The notes below the pieces were generated by a model, which was not told the origin of the DNA, searched no databases, and worked only from the letters and a program-made list of their open reading frames with translations. DNA of 64,000 nucleotides from Symbiodinium natans (Eukaryota; Sar; Dinophyceae; Suessiales; Symbiodiniaceae): contig CAJNDS010002511.1 of NCBI GenBank assembly GCA_905221605.1, forward strand, positions 321,609-385,608, given 5' to 3'. Position numbers and translations under genes: made by a program. Below are positions 11,376 to 20,639 of this stretch, one piece after another. Positions within the stretch are counted from its first letter, which is position 1; every line of letters begins with the position of its first letter.

Positions 11376-11963
11376 ATGGCTGCAGTCCCCGAAGAGGAGG
11401 AGGATTTGGAAGGAGAGGAGTTGGCGCCTCGAGATGCTATGGTGGTCAATGGAGGCGTGACAGAGATGGACTACCCGATTGGGCTGCTGCGTTGCCGGGT
11501 CGACGGCGACGGGGATTCCGAATGCTGGTGCGAGATTGCCGTGGTGACCGAGCTAAACGATCGTCTCGTGGTCTGCGTGCCGGGTGCTGTTTGGCATCGG
11601 CGGGCGCAAGGGCGAGTGTTGGGGCGGTCTGCCCTGTCCAAAGCCACAGCTGTGGACGTCGGAGCCTGTTTGGCCGAAGCAAGGGAAGAGCTGGTGCCCA
11701 ACGCCCTGCGCGCATGGATCGGGCTCTTGCATCCAACCTTCGAGGGGGGAGTCGCCTTTTCTTCTACCAGCCAAGCCGACTATGCGTTTGGGGTCGACAG
11801 TCATGGACAGGCTCTCCTTCCACACGCCGGGTCTTTAGCTGCCGCTGCGGCCGAGCTCTTTCAGTTCGAGACGGCAGAGTCGGGAGGACCAGATGCACAA
11901 GGCGAGCTCGGGGTCGGGTTCAAGCGCTGGAGGCGGCGATGGCCCGCATCGGCTCCGGCATGA
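11376..11963 (+). CDS. DIRS-like element ORF2 (unknown)
   Basis: Starts MAAVPEEEEDLEGEELAPRD, an acidic head, then a region of mixed beta/alpha character (DRLVVCVPGAVWHRRAQGR). The last 25 bases overlap the start of ORF3. The tail (GFKRWRRRWPASAPA) is where coding character moves to the ORF3 frame, so the true ending may be shorter or the two ORFs may once have been one. No known domain recognised. Confidence 0.55.
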   Translation: MAAVPEEEEDLEGEELAPRDAMVVNGGVTEMDYPIGLLRCRVDGDGDSECWCEIAVVTELNDRLVVCVPGAVWHRRAQGRVLGRSALSKATAVDVGACLAEAREELVPNALRAWIGLLHPTFEGGVAFSSTSQADYAFGVDSHGQALLPHAGSLAAAAAELFQFETAESGGPDAQGELGVGFKRWRRRWPASAPA

Positions 11964-13090
11964 AGGCGCTCCTTGCGCGACAGGGCATTTCAGAAGAGGG
12001 CTTGGCAGAGGAAGAACCGAGACAGCGCGAGGCGAAACCAAAGCCTCGCGCCCGCCAAAGGAAGCCGGAGGTGGATGCGGGTCTGGGAGGAGGAGATGGT
12101 GTGCTCGTTGGCTCCTTCCCTCACTTGGACCCGGGTGTGGCAGCTGCAGCGCTGGCAGCAGGTGTCAGCTCGGCTGCCTTACAGGAGATGGACAGGCTGG
12201 TGATGGGCGAGTCGACAGCAAAGATGCCGAAGTCCAGGGCCGCCCCTCCACGGACTGGGCCTCTCTCCGAAACCGAGGGCGAGGACGAGGCAGGGCACCG
12301 CAAGGCAGTGACTGCCACCTCCCCGGAGCGAGCTGTGACATCGACCGACCCTGTGGGGGATGCCATCTCCAGACTCACGACAGCAGTGGAGCTGCTCGCC
12401 TCCGACAAGGTGAAAAAGAAAGCTGTGCATCCCCTCGATTCCTTGTTCGAATCCGGCTCTCAAGATGCCGCTGCAGGCCCGAGCTTGAGGCGGAACGCTG
12501 CAGCACGGAAAGCTCTTCGCGAAGCTCTCACAGAGAATCCGGCCCTCATATCGAAGACGATAGAATCTCTGATGTTAGAAGATCTTTTGGTGCAGACTGG
12601 GGCCCCAGGAGTGCCTACTGCCACCTCTGCACGCGGCTGGTTGGAGTTCAGAAGCAGAATTGGCCCCTTTCCCGGAGTTGTAAAGACAGCCTGGGGAGTT
12701 GCGGGGGCATTGGACGCGGCCCGGCTTGGCCGTTTCGAGGAGTGCAAGGCGAGGCTGTATGTGCTTCTTCTTATGATCGATCAGGCCGCCGCAGACCGCG
12801 GCTCATACACACTAGCATCAGAACTGTCCTTAGAGCCTCCAGCCCCTTTACACTCTTTTCGACTGCACGAGCATCGCGATCAAGAGCAACCCTTCTCTCG
12901 ACTCTTGGACGCCCGCTGGGCGGAAGTTGCGATCCATCATCTGCGGGATCAAGCAGACTTTATGGAGAAACGAGCAAAGCTGAACCAGCCCAGGAAAGGG
13001 GCCCAAAGCCAAGAGGAGGACGAGAGACGCGAAGCTCCCAAAGCCAAAGCCAAGCAAAAGGGCGGGCGGAAGAAACAGCTGGAGGAGTGA
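11939..13090 (+). CDS. DIRS-like element ORF3, gag-like
   Basis: Start chosen at ATG 11939 (MARIGSGMKALLARQGISEE); the same frame is open far upstream but looks like a shadow of ORF1/ORF2. It has a basic/acidic linker, then an alpha-helical central region (LEDLLVQTGAPGVPTATSAR; GALDAARLGRFEECKARLYV) and a Lys/Arg-rich end (KAKAKQKGGRKKQLEE) before TGA. Size, helical core and basic tail fit a nucleocapsid-type protein; this is inference from position and composition. Confidence 0.6.
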   Translation: MARIGSGMKALLARQGISEEGLAEEEPRQREAKPKPRARQRKPEVDAGLGGGDGVLVGSFPHLDPGVAAAALAAGVSSAALQEMDRLVMGESTAKMPKSRAAPPRTGPLSETEGEDEAGHRKAVTATSPERAVTSTDPVGDAISRLTTAVELLASDKVKKKAVHPLDSLFESGSQDAAAGPSLRRNAAARKALREALTENPALISKTIESLMLEDLLVQTGAPGVPTATSARGWLEFRSRIGPFPGVVKTAWGVAGALDAARLGRFEECKARLYVLLLMIDQAAADRGSYTLASELSLEPPAPLHSFRLHEHRDQEQPFSRLLDARWAEVAIHHLRDQADFMEKRAKLNQPRKGAQSQEEDERREAPKAKAKQKGGRKKQLEE

Positions 13091-13227
13091 GCAACGGGCT
13101 TAAGGAAAGCCCAACCGTCCGGGTCCCTGGAGCCTCTGCTACCACTGTGCACCTCCCATCCTTCTGGCAATCTCTTCCCAGCTTGGTCCTGCGCGCACGA
13201 ACCACCTTTTCTTCTTTTCTGCGCTGC

Positions 13228-16200
13228 ATGCTTCATCGCGCTCCTATCCGGGAGCCGACGTCACGACTGTGGCCTTGCCCTCTGCCTTACCCTGAGGTCT
13301 TTTGCAAAGGACATGCCGCCCCCTGCTGGCGGAAGAAACGAGTCTGCCTTGGCGTGGCCATCCTGAGCTGGCTCCATTTGAAGGAGCCGACCTCATGCCC
13401 ACCTGAAATCATGCTGGGGGCTCCCCTCAGCCCGAGGCAATGGCGCATGGTCCGGACTCTTGAGCGTCTGAGTCGTGATGACAATGCCTGTTTTGAGATT
13501 GATGCCCAAGCTATGGGGCGCACCGCTTCCAAGGTTGAGGATTGTGAAAAGATCCTCTGCGCTCTGGCAAAGGCCGTCCACAGTTTTGAAGGACTGCACC
13601 ATGTTTACGGGGCGGGGTCTTTTCAGACCCGAGCTCACACGAGCACTGAGCTTCTCGAGCACCACGATTTGCACGAACCCCCTTTTGAGCACCACGGGGC
13701 TCTGCCCCCACGTTCGCGCCCTGAGCGCCCTGCACCCGAGTTTGAATCCGCCTCCTTCGGAAAGGTCACAGGAAACCTCAGCGCAGCTGCCCCTTGTCCT
13801 GCTAAGCCAATACAAGCCAGCCGTTTGAGTTTTCCTTCCGAGCCTGCGTTTGACCCAAGCCCTTTCCTTGACAAGAGCACCAGGGAGAGGTACCAGCGGC
13901 CTTTGGATTTCGCTGCTCCTCCCGACCTTCTGCACCGACCTCCTCCGCCTGTTCGTGTCTTGGCTTCCAATGAGGAGAAAGTCGCCCTGCTGCGACTCCT
14001 TGCCTCAAGTGGGAGGTTGCGTCCGATACGTCCTGATCCAGCTCGGTTGCCCTACGCAGCCGGTCTCTTTTGTGTGATCAAGGATCTCCAGCGGGACCGC
14101 TTGATCCTTGACGCTCGGCCAGGAAATACATTGGAGCGACCCCCGAACTTCTGGACAGGCTCTCTGGCGTCCTATGAAGCCGTGACCCAGATACGCCTCC
14201 GGGAGGATGAGGTCTTAGCAGCAAGCGCCGCGGACCTCAAGGACTTCTTTTACCAATTTGTCCCTACTGAACAGCGTCTGCACCGGAACCTCCTCTGCTG
14301 CACCCTGTCGCTTGCTGAAGCCGAGAGCGTCTTTGGGTATCCATGTGCTGACTGGGCCACGCCCGCTGGCCGCGTCCATGTTTCCTTGGCCACGTTAGCT
14401 ATGGGGGACAGCGCGGCGTGTGAATACGCACAGGGGTCTCATCTAGGGCTTCTCTCGAAAGCGGGGGTTGTGTCCAGTGCTGAGCTGCTCACGTTGCACC
14501 GACCGCCCCCTAGAGGGCTTCTCTCCATCGGCGTTGTGATCGATGATCTCGTCATTCTCGAGCGCCTGATAAGGCCCAGTCTTGCAGCTTGCAGGTTCCA
14601 AGAAGGCGGGTCTGGCGCCAGGATTGATGAGGACACCGTCGGAAAAGCCCGCCTGGACTCCGCTTATGCAGCCTATAACCAGGCCAAGTTACTCGCCAAT
14701 AGGGCCAAGGGCTGCTGCAATGAGCTCAAGGCCAGCCTTTGGGGTATTGAACTTGATGGGTTAAAAGGGCTCGTTCGACCTGCTCCGGCCCGTCTAGGCC
14801 CTCTCCTGGTCGTCACCTCCAGAGTTGTTGCCCTCGGGTTAGTGACTAGGCCTTTGCTAGAGTCCTTGCTAGGTTCGTGGGTGTCAATCTTGCTTGTGCG
14901 CCGCCGCTTGCTGTCCCTCCTCCACCTCACTTATGCTGCTCTCAGAGGCACTTCCGGTGATGCTGTGATTCGCATGAGCCCAGGGCTGCGAGATGAACTG
15001 CTCTCACTGGTATGTCTGGGGCCTTTCGCTGTTGCCGATCTGCGTGCGCGTGTGCTCCCCAGAGTTTACGCGACCGATGCTTCAACAACACACATAGCGG
15101 CCTGTGAGGCACCCCTGCACGAGGAGCTTGCTGGCGAATGCTTGAGACACTCGCTTATGAAGGGATCTTGGACGCGGCTCTTGTCGCCATCGGCCGCTTG
15201 GCTTCGGGAGCATGACATGCTGGATCCACATGACGAACTCCCCGACTCCTTGCCTTATACACCGCATCCTGTCTGGCAGGTGCTTGCAACTGCTCTGCCT
15301 TACCGAGAGCTCTGGAGGGAAAGATTGGAAAAGAGAAAACACATCAACCTTTCTGAACTCGGAGCTTCCCTGAAGCAAGAAAGGCGCATTGCGCTCTCAT
15401 ACTCTTCATGCCGTTTTCTGGCTGCTCTTGACAGCCAGGTGGGCCTCGGAGCACTGTGCAAGGGGCGCGCTGCCGCTGTCCCTTTGAACCGCATGCTCAA
15501 GGCCTCTGTGCCGACATACCTCGGAGGGGGTCTTTACCCTCACTACGGTTTCTTCAAATCTGAGGAGAATCCTGCAGATGCGCCTACGCGAGGGCGCGAA
15601 GTTGCACCCCCGAGCGCCTCCCTGCCGCACTCCTGGTTGCCCCTGATAAACGGTGATGCCGGCCCGTTTGATCGGTGGCTGTCGGTCTTTGAGGGTGATG
15701 GGCGGAATGAAGGGCTTTTTCACCCATCGGCTCTTGATCGACTGCGTTCTGAAGACGCGGCTGCGCCTGTGCAGCCCGAGCTTGCCACGCGTGGACCCCC
15801 TAAGGTTCGCTGTCGCTGGGATGATAAGACACGAAGCAGAGCACGCGTGAGGAGATCCGCTGCTGCTGGGCCTGACTACGCCGTTCCTCCTGGCTTGGCT
15901 GTTCCTCTGCGTGCGCAAGCCCTTGCTGTCCTTGGCTCATTCCCACGGTCGCAATTTCTGCATAGAGCTGACCGGCTCGATCTGGAGCAGCCTGGGGCTC
16001 TGGAGCTTTTTGCGGCAAGGAGCGGAGTTGCTAAGGCCCTTTGTCAGTACGGCGCCCCTTGGGTGTTGACCTTCACTGCTGAGAACCTTCACGATGCAAG
16101 TCTCAGAAGGCGCATTGAGCTGATGATAGAGGCTGAGCTCTTCAGATCGTTTGGTGCTGCTCCGGTCAGCTCGTCTTTCTCTGTTGCGGTCAGGCCGCCT

Positions 16201-18465
16201 TGGAGGAGCGCTGCTCACCCTGAAGGCTTGCCAGGCCTCCCCAATTCCGCCTTCGACAAGGTCGCTCGAGGGAACTCCCTAAGTAAGTGGATTAGGCGCC
16301 TGCTGAGTAAGTTTGATCAGGGCAGTGCTAACAAGGCCTTTTGGATTGGCGATGCTGATAGCTCCTTTTTGTGGCAGACGGCGCCATGGGCCCCTGAGTT
16401 CGGAGCTCGAAGCGCTGAGGGTCTTTACAGGTTTGACATGTGCCGTTATGGCACAAAGTGGCGCAAAAGGAGCCGGTTAGCGACAAACACATGCTTGAAA
16501 GGTTTGAGGCAGTTCTGCCGATGCGCGCAAGGCACCCAGCACCTGCGCTTGTGCGGACGCTCAGCCCTGCATGATCTCTCGTGGACCAGGGTCGCCCAGG
16601 TGTACCCTCGCAGCCTCTGCGATCGCATCGCTCGAGCCGTGTGTCTCAAAACCGGGTGGAGTGCTGCCGACAGTAGCGTCTCCATCGAAGCCTCCAAGGT
16701 CACACTTAGCAGGCTGCCTGGCGAGGCCCTGCGCCCTGGCCCAGTGCTTCAGGCCGCAACATCTCTCCCCCCTTTTGGGTACCCTAAGTTTCGGTTTAGG
16801 CCCGTAGCCCTGATTTTTCTGGCCCTTTGTGGACACGATGGCTTTGAGCTGCTGAGGCCCCGCGACCCTTCCACTTTCGGGTACCCTAGCTTTCGGTTTA
16901 AGCCTCTGACGCCCCCTACCTGGCCTCCTTTGCCTCAAACCCCATATCCTCTTTTCGACTACCCTAAGTTTCGGTTTAGCCGCCCTGGATCCAAGCAAAG
17001 CCAACGCCAGTCCCGTTGGCGTTGGACGCCCGACTCAGAATCAGGGCCACACTGCATTCCTCCCATTTCTGGTTACCCTAGCTTTCGGTTTAGGCCTCGT
17101 CCCCGCAACTCCGTCCGCAAACTTTGTAGCGCAGCCCGCTCCTCTAGGTGCGCAGGAGCTCGTGCTCGGCTTGCGGCTTGGTTGAGGGTCTTAGACGATC
17201 TGACCGGACTTCCCACTTTCGGGTACCCTAGCTTTCGGTTTAGGCCTCGTCCCCGCAACTCCGTCGGCAAGCTTTGTGGCACAGCCCGCCCCTCGAGGCG
17301 CGTTGGAGCTGGTGCTCGGCTCGCGGCTAGGTTAAGGGTCATAGACGACCTTACCAGACATCCCTTTTTCGGGTACCCTAAGTTTTGGTTTAGAGTCCTC
17401 ACCCAAGCCCAGTTCAACCTCCTGCTTACGACACTCGTGCCTTACTGCCGCATCGGGGAAGCCCAAAACCCAGGTCCTCGGTGGCAGTCGCGTGCAGAGC
17501 GACAGCGTGCTCGCACTGTCCCACTCGAAGCCCAGCCACTCATTTCGGCCACCACTTCGGCTCTCGGCGCTCGTTGTTGGTCGTCTTTCTTGTCCTGGTG
17601 CTCGAGTCGTCTCTCTTTCGACTTCACGTCTGTCTTCTTCCGCAGCCCCCACCTTTTAGCCATGGCTTTGCGGGCCTATGGAAGTTGGCTCTACTCGTCT
17701 GGAGGGTCGATATATATCTTGCGACATACGCTGCTGGCTGCGCAGCGGAAGTGCAGCACGCTGAAGCCGGTGTCTGGAACATGTTGGGAGCTGATTTCGA
17801 GGTGGGAAAAAGCTGAGCCGCCCCAACACCGGGTGCCTACTCCTGAGCCTGTGCTGAGAGCGCTAGTCGCTCTTAGCTTCTTGGCTGGTTTCGAGCAGTT
17901 TGCTGGAATCTTGGTGCTCGCCTTCTATGGTCTAGCGAGAGTTGGAGAAGTGTTGCATTGTTGCCGTGAAGATCTGTTGTTGCCTGGTGACGACCTTTGG
18001 GCTACTGCCAAGCACGCTTTCCTCAGGCTGCGACGCTCAAAGACATCTGGGCGGGGCAGACCGCAGATACAGCACTTGCGGATCACGGATGCAGACGCCA
18101 TAGCCCTCCTCGAGGTGATCTATGGAGGCAAGGAGGCAAGCTACCCGCTTTATCTCAAAAGCCCCTCCGCTTTCAGATACCGCTGGAACATCTTCCTCAA
18201 GCGCCTTTCGATTGAGCCCACCGTTGGTCTTTCCCCCGGTGGGCTCCGAGGCGGAGGAGCTGTCGAAGCCTATCGCCAAGGCCTCGGCATCAGTGAACTG
18301 CAGTTTCGTATGAGACTCAAAAACCAACACACCCTGGAGTTTTATATCCAGGAGCTGGCCGCGGTCACAGCCCTCGGCTCGCTTGGAGAGGTTGCGTCCA
18401 GGAAGGTGAAGATGGCCGCCGACCTCTACCCCTTTCTTTCTTCACAACGTAAACGTGGTGCTTAG
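13228..18465 (+). CDS. DIRS-like pol: RT, RNase H, methyltransferase-like domain, FGYP repeats, tyrosine recombinase
   Basis: About 1,745 residues from ATG 13228; the frame is open from 11893 but the early part overlaps ORF3 and has shadow-like composition. Reverse transcriptase spans about residues 275-445, with ADLKDFFYQF as motif A and VVIDDLVIL as the catalytic box near 14537. RNase H-like sequence follows (VYATDAS near 15064; INLSELGA; EENPADAPTRGR). Residues about 920-1140 look like a cytosine-C5 methyltransferase (LELFAARSGVA, AAPVSSSFSVAVRPPW, SSFLWQ, FDMCRYGTKWRKRSR), but the Cys expected in the PVC motif is Ser (AGC, 16168-16170). Six FGYPKFRFRP-like repeats follow, then GEAQNPGP, then a tyrosine recombinase (GLARVGEVL with Arg near 17938, SPGGLRGGGAV near 18227, EFYIQEL with the candidate nucleophile Tyr at 18343-18345). 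The recombinase box-II His is replaced by Gly. Confidence 0.8.
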   Translation: MLHRAPIREPTSRLWPCPLPYPEVFCKGHAAPCWRKKRVCLGVAILSWLHLKEPTSCPPEIMLGAPLSPRQWRMVRTLERLSRDDNACFEIDAQAMGRTASKVEDCEKILCALAKAVHSFEGLHHVYGAGSFQTRAHTSTELLEHHDLHEPPFEHHGALPPRSRPERPAPEFESASFGKVTGNLSAAAPCPAKPIQASRLSFPSEPAFDPSPFLDKSTRERYQRPLDFAAPPDLLHRPPPPVRVLASNEEKVALLRLLASSGRLRPIRPDPARLPYAAGLFCVIKDLQRDRLILDARPGNTLERPPNFWTGSLASYEAVTQIRLREDEVLAASAADLKDFFYQFVPTEQRLHRNLLCCTLSLAEAESVFGYPCADWATPAGRVHVSLATLAMGDSAACEYAQGSHLGLLSKAGVVSSAELLTLHRPPPRGLLSIGVVIDDLVILERLIRPSLAACRFQEGGSGARIDEDTVGKARLDSAYAAYNQAKLLANRAKGCCNELKASLWGIELDGLKGLVRPAPARLGPLLVVTSRVVALGLVTRPLLESLLGSWVSILLVRRRLLSLLHLTYAALRGTSGDAVIRMSPGLRDELLSLVCLGPFAVADLRARVLPRVYATDASTTHIAACEAPLHEELAGECLRHSLMKGSWTRLLSPSAAWLREHDMLDPHDELPDSLPYTPHPVWQVLATALPYRELWRERLEKRKHINLSELGASLKQERRIALSYSSCRFLAALDSQVGLGALCKGRAAAVPLNRMLKASVPTYLGGGLYPHYGFFKSEENPADAPTRGREVAPPSASLPHSWLPLINGDAGPFDRWLSVFEGDGRNEGLFHPSALDRLRSEDAAAPVQPELATRGPPKVRCRWDDKTRSRARVRRSAAAGPDYAVPPGLAVPLRAQALAVLGSFPRSQFLHRADRLDLEQPGALELFAARSGVAKALCQYGAPWVLTFTAENLHDASLRRRIELMIEAELFRSFGAAPVSSSFSVAVRPPWRSAAHPEGLPGLPNSAFDKVARGNSLSKWIRRLLSKFDQGSANKAFWIGDADSSFLWQTAPWAPEFGARSAEGLYRFDMCRYGTKWRKRSRLATNTCLKGLRQFCRCAQGTQHLRLCGRSALHDLSWTRVAQVYPRSLCDRIARAVCLKTGWSAADSSVSIEASKVTLSRLPGEALRPGPVLQAATSLPPFGYPKFRFRPVALIFLALCGHDGFELLRPRDPSTFGYPSFRFKPLTPPTWPPLPQTPYPLFDYPKFRFSRPGSKQSQRQSRWRWTPDSESGPHCIPPISGYPSFRFRPRPRNSVRKLCSAARSSRCAGARARLAAWLRVLDDLTGLPTFGYPSFRFRPRPRNSVGKLCGTARPSRRVGAGARLAARLRVIDDLTRHPFFGYPKFWFRVLTQAQFNLLLTTLVPYCRIGEAQNPGPRWQSRAERQRARTVPLEAQPLISATTSALGARCWSSFLSWCSSRLSFDFTSVFFRSPHLLAMALRAYGSWLYSSGGSIYILRHTLLAAQRKCSTLKPVSGTCWELISRWEKAEPPQHRVPTPEPVLRALVALSFLAGFEQFAGILVLAFYGLARVGEVLHCCREDLLLPGDDLWATAKHAFLRLRRSKTSGRGRPQIQHLRITDADAIALLEVIYGGKEASYPLYLKSPSAFRYRWNIFLKRLSIEPTVGLSPGGLRGGGAVEAYRQGLGISELQFRMRLKNQHTLEFYIQELAAVTALGSLGEVASRKVKMAADLYPFLSSQRKRGA
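16773..17394 (+). repeat. Six in-frame FGYPKFRFRP-type repeats
   Basis: Copies lie near 16773, 16875, 16953, 17067, 17217 and 17366, reading FGYPKFRFRP, FGYPSFRFKP, FDYPKFRFSR, SGYPSFRFRP, FGYPSFRFRP and FGYPKFWFRV. The DNA core, CCCTAAGTTTCGGTTTAGG, has self-complementary telomere-like ends (CCTAA and TTAGG). Copies 4 and 5 belong to a tandem duplication of about 150 bp (17067-17366). Confidence 0.85.
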
Positions 18466-18553
18466 TCCGAGACCAGCTCTGCTTGCCTGCGGCTTTACGT
18501 GCGCGTTCTCGGGCGCGCTTAGCTCTCGCCAAGCTGGCCCCTTGAGGTATGGT

Positions 18554-18729
18554 GGAAGTTTGGAGTTACAGCTGCTTGGGCGGCCGCTTTTGGCCTCGCA
18601 GCTTTTGAAGTACCAGCTTGTTTTCCAGGGGAAAGCGTCGAGCTGACTCCGTTGCCCCGACCTACACCTACTTCATGCGAAGCAGTGCGAAAAGTGTCTT
18701 TTCTTGCAGGAGGGAGCTACAGTGCATGT
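18554..18729 (+). repeat. Split direct repeat B1
   Basis: 176 bp, from GGAAGTTTGGAGTTACAGC to GCATGT. It differs from B2 at one position (TTTTCC against TTGTCC). Confidence 0.9.
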
Positions 18730-18764
18730 CTTACCATGCACGATGCAACGACAGCTTCTTTTGG
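18724..18764 (+). repeat. Split direct repeat A2
   Basis: 41-bp internal copy of A1, overlapping the last six bases of B1 (GCATGT). The B1-A2 junction has the sequence expected if the two termini had been joined in a circle. Confidence 0.85.
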
Positions 18765-18780
18765 CCCTCCCACCCTCCCG

Positions 18781-18956
18781 GGAAGTTTGGAGTTACAGCT
18801 GCTTGGGCGGCCGCTTTTGGCCTCGCAGCTTTTGAAGTACCAGCTTGTTGTCCAGGGGAAAGCGTCGAGCTGACTCCGTTGCCCCGACCTACACCTACTT
18901 CATGCGAAGCAGTGCGAAAAGTGTCTTTTCTTGCAGGAGGGAGCTACAGTGCATGT
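18781..18956 (+). repeat. Split direct repeat B2 (right end)
   Basis: Terminal copy of B, ending CAGTGCATGT before TAAAACC. A 16-bp CCCTCCCACCCTCCCG spacer separates A2 from B2. Confidence 0.9.
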
Positions 18957-18969
18957 TAAAACCGAGCAC

Positions 18970-18988
18970 TTCGCCTAGGCGAAACGCT
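18970..18988. repeat. Palindrome, right copy
   Basis: TTCGCCTAGGCGAAACGCT is the exact reverse complement of 10076-10094. The two copies bracket the DIRS-like element at about 295 bp (left) and 13 bp (right). Confidence 0.8.
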
Positions 18989-18989
18989 C

Positions 18990-20590
18990 GTTTCGACAAA
19001 CAAACACGAACGGTTTCCAAGGCGTCCTCTCAATGTCGCTTCTGTATCCTTGCAGTACCCTTGGTACCCTTGAAGACGTCTGAAAGTCATAAATGGGTGA
19101 ACACAATGAAGAGAATGTGCGTGCGGCTTTTACTACTCTATTCGCACGCCAGCATAAATATTAGTAACTATTCGTAAGAGTCCTTAATGAATAGAGTTTT
19201 TGGCGCTTATACTGTTTAGTATTAATGGGGTTTTTAATGTATAAGAGAAAAGACAAAGGAAAGTTGTACGAAGCAACCCACAGAATAAAAGTAGCATCAT
19301 TGCGCTCGCAAAAGGCCCCTTACCCCTTTCAGCCAGATGGAACGTCGATATGATCAATATGTCTGTAGGCCTCCCTGCAAACCGCTGGGGCAGGAGGGCC
19401 TCGGCCTGGCCATTGGCTTCACCACAGCCCCTGAGCTTGCAAGGGGCCGCGCCGTAAACCCTAAACTAAACCCAAAACTTAAAACCGAAAACGCTCCTCC
19501 CCCCACCCCCTCAAACTCCCTAGGCACCATAAGCTTGCGGCGCCAAGCTCGGAAGCCTCTGAAGGTTCAGGGGCGAGGGCCTAAGGGTTCAGGCAAGCTG
19601 GAGGGTTCGGGTCTTTGAGGCTCTGCTTGCGGGTTTGGTGCTTTGGGTGGTTGGGCAGTCGGGGCTCAGGGTTGGGGGTGGTGGGCGGCGCGGGGGTTTG
19701 TGGCTTAGCTTTTGTGTTTCTGGGCTTAGGTTTTGTTGTGGGTTCTAATTAGGGGGTTTCGGGAGCTTTAGGCTTCAGAGTTTAGGCTGGTATTAGGGTT
19801 CAGGGTTTGGGACAGGTACGTGAGTGAAGTTCAGGAAGTTGATTCCCCTAAACCCAGAAGAATGAAAGCTCCAAGCATGTACTGAGGACACGCCTCTCCC
19901 AGGGTACTGCTGGCGTGTAAGTGCGAAGCTCAGGCATGAATCAGCCACAGACAGCAGTTTTAGGCTTAAAGGGTGTTAGGGTTTAAGGCTGGAGGGTTTC
20001 AAGGTTTTAGGTTCTGGGTCGGCGCAGGTTCGGGTTCATGATTACTCGCCGGCACCTCAAAGCACTGAACAGCCCGAAGCCTCCGAACCTGCAAAGCTTG
20101 GTGGTCAGCCGGGTTCCTTTTTTAGGGTTTAGGGGGCTTGGGGGGCCGCATGGAAGTTGCGTCCTTGTGGGCTCCTCGTCTAAGGGGGTGCCAATGGGGG
20201 CGGAATCAAGATACCTCCCAGGCTACGTCGTGGACACTTCGAAGCGGCGGGTCATCGTGGACCTTGGAACGACCGAGGTGGCCGACTACATGCCGGGACA
20301 TAACGCCCGGAGCCCTGGAATTGTATAATGGCTTCCGGGATGTAGGGTTTATTTTCGGGTTGGAATAGTTTTACCAAGGCTAAGGGTCTTTCTACTGGTC
20401 TATGCGGGGCAGAGGTAGGGGGGTTTTTCGAGTTTTGGGGTTCTAGGAGCGCGCAAGCAACTGTTACGCGAAAACCTAAAATGCCTCAAAATCCTCAACA
20501 AAACCTAAGCCCCAAAAGGCTCCTACACATCCTCCAAAGCCCTAAATTCTCAGTGAACCCCACATCCGGAGCCCTCCAAGCCTAGCCTGG
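18990..20590. other. No firm gene; AT-rich patch and telomere-like filler
   Basis: 19110-19300 is AT-richer than its surroundings. 19440-20040 is CCCTAAA-like then TTTAGGG-like. An open stretch at about 20185-20327 (ESRYLPGYVVDTSKRRVIVD) has coding-like composition and could be an exon, but no boundary is convincing. Confidence 0.4.
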
Positions 20591-20596
20591 ATGGAG

Positions 20597-20635
20597 GCGA
20601 TGACCTTCGCGGGCGCTGGCCTGGACATCAACGAG
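20597..20635 (+). CDS. Micro-exon, hydrophobic helical module
   Basis: Thirteen codons, AMTFAGAGLDINE, from ATGGAG| to GAG|GTACCC, a GT donor. The preceding 180 bp are CCCTAAA-like (AAAACCTAAAATGCCTC, CCTAAGCCCC). Confidence 0.45.
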
Positions 20636-20639
20636 GTAC

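Larger units (their letters stand above)
10392..18956 (+). mobile_element. DIRS-like tyrosine-recombinase retrotransposon (split direct repeats)
   Basis: Order is A1 - ORFs - B1 - A2 - B2, the split-direct-repeat layout of the PAT/Ngaro branch of DIRS-like elements. A1 (10392-10432) equals A2 (18724-18764) over 41 bp. B1 (18554-18729) and B2 (18781-18956) match at all but one of 176 positions. Both element ends carry GCATGT, and the flanks TTGTTAAA (left) and TAAAACC (right) would rejoin around one GCATGT if the element were removed. The pol ORF encodes reverse transcriptase, RNase H, a methyltransferase-like domain and a tyrosine recombinase. The high B1/B2 identity and the long open pol frame suggest a young copy. 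Confidence 0.85.

Noticed and set aside
10997-11938. N-terminal part of the long frame that ends at 13090
   Set aside because: It lies over ORF1 and ORF2, and its composition looks like a shadow; I start ORF3 at 11939.
11893-13227. First ~445 codons of the 2,190-codon frame
   Set aside because: Arg/Gly/Ser-rich shadow of ORF3; coding character of pol begins near 13100-13228.
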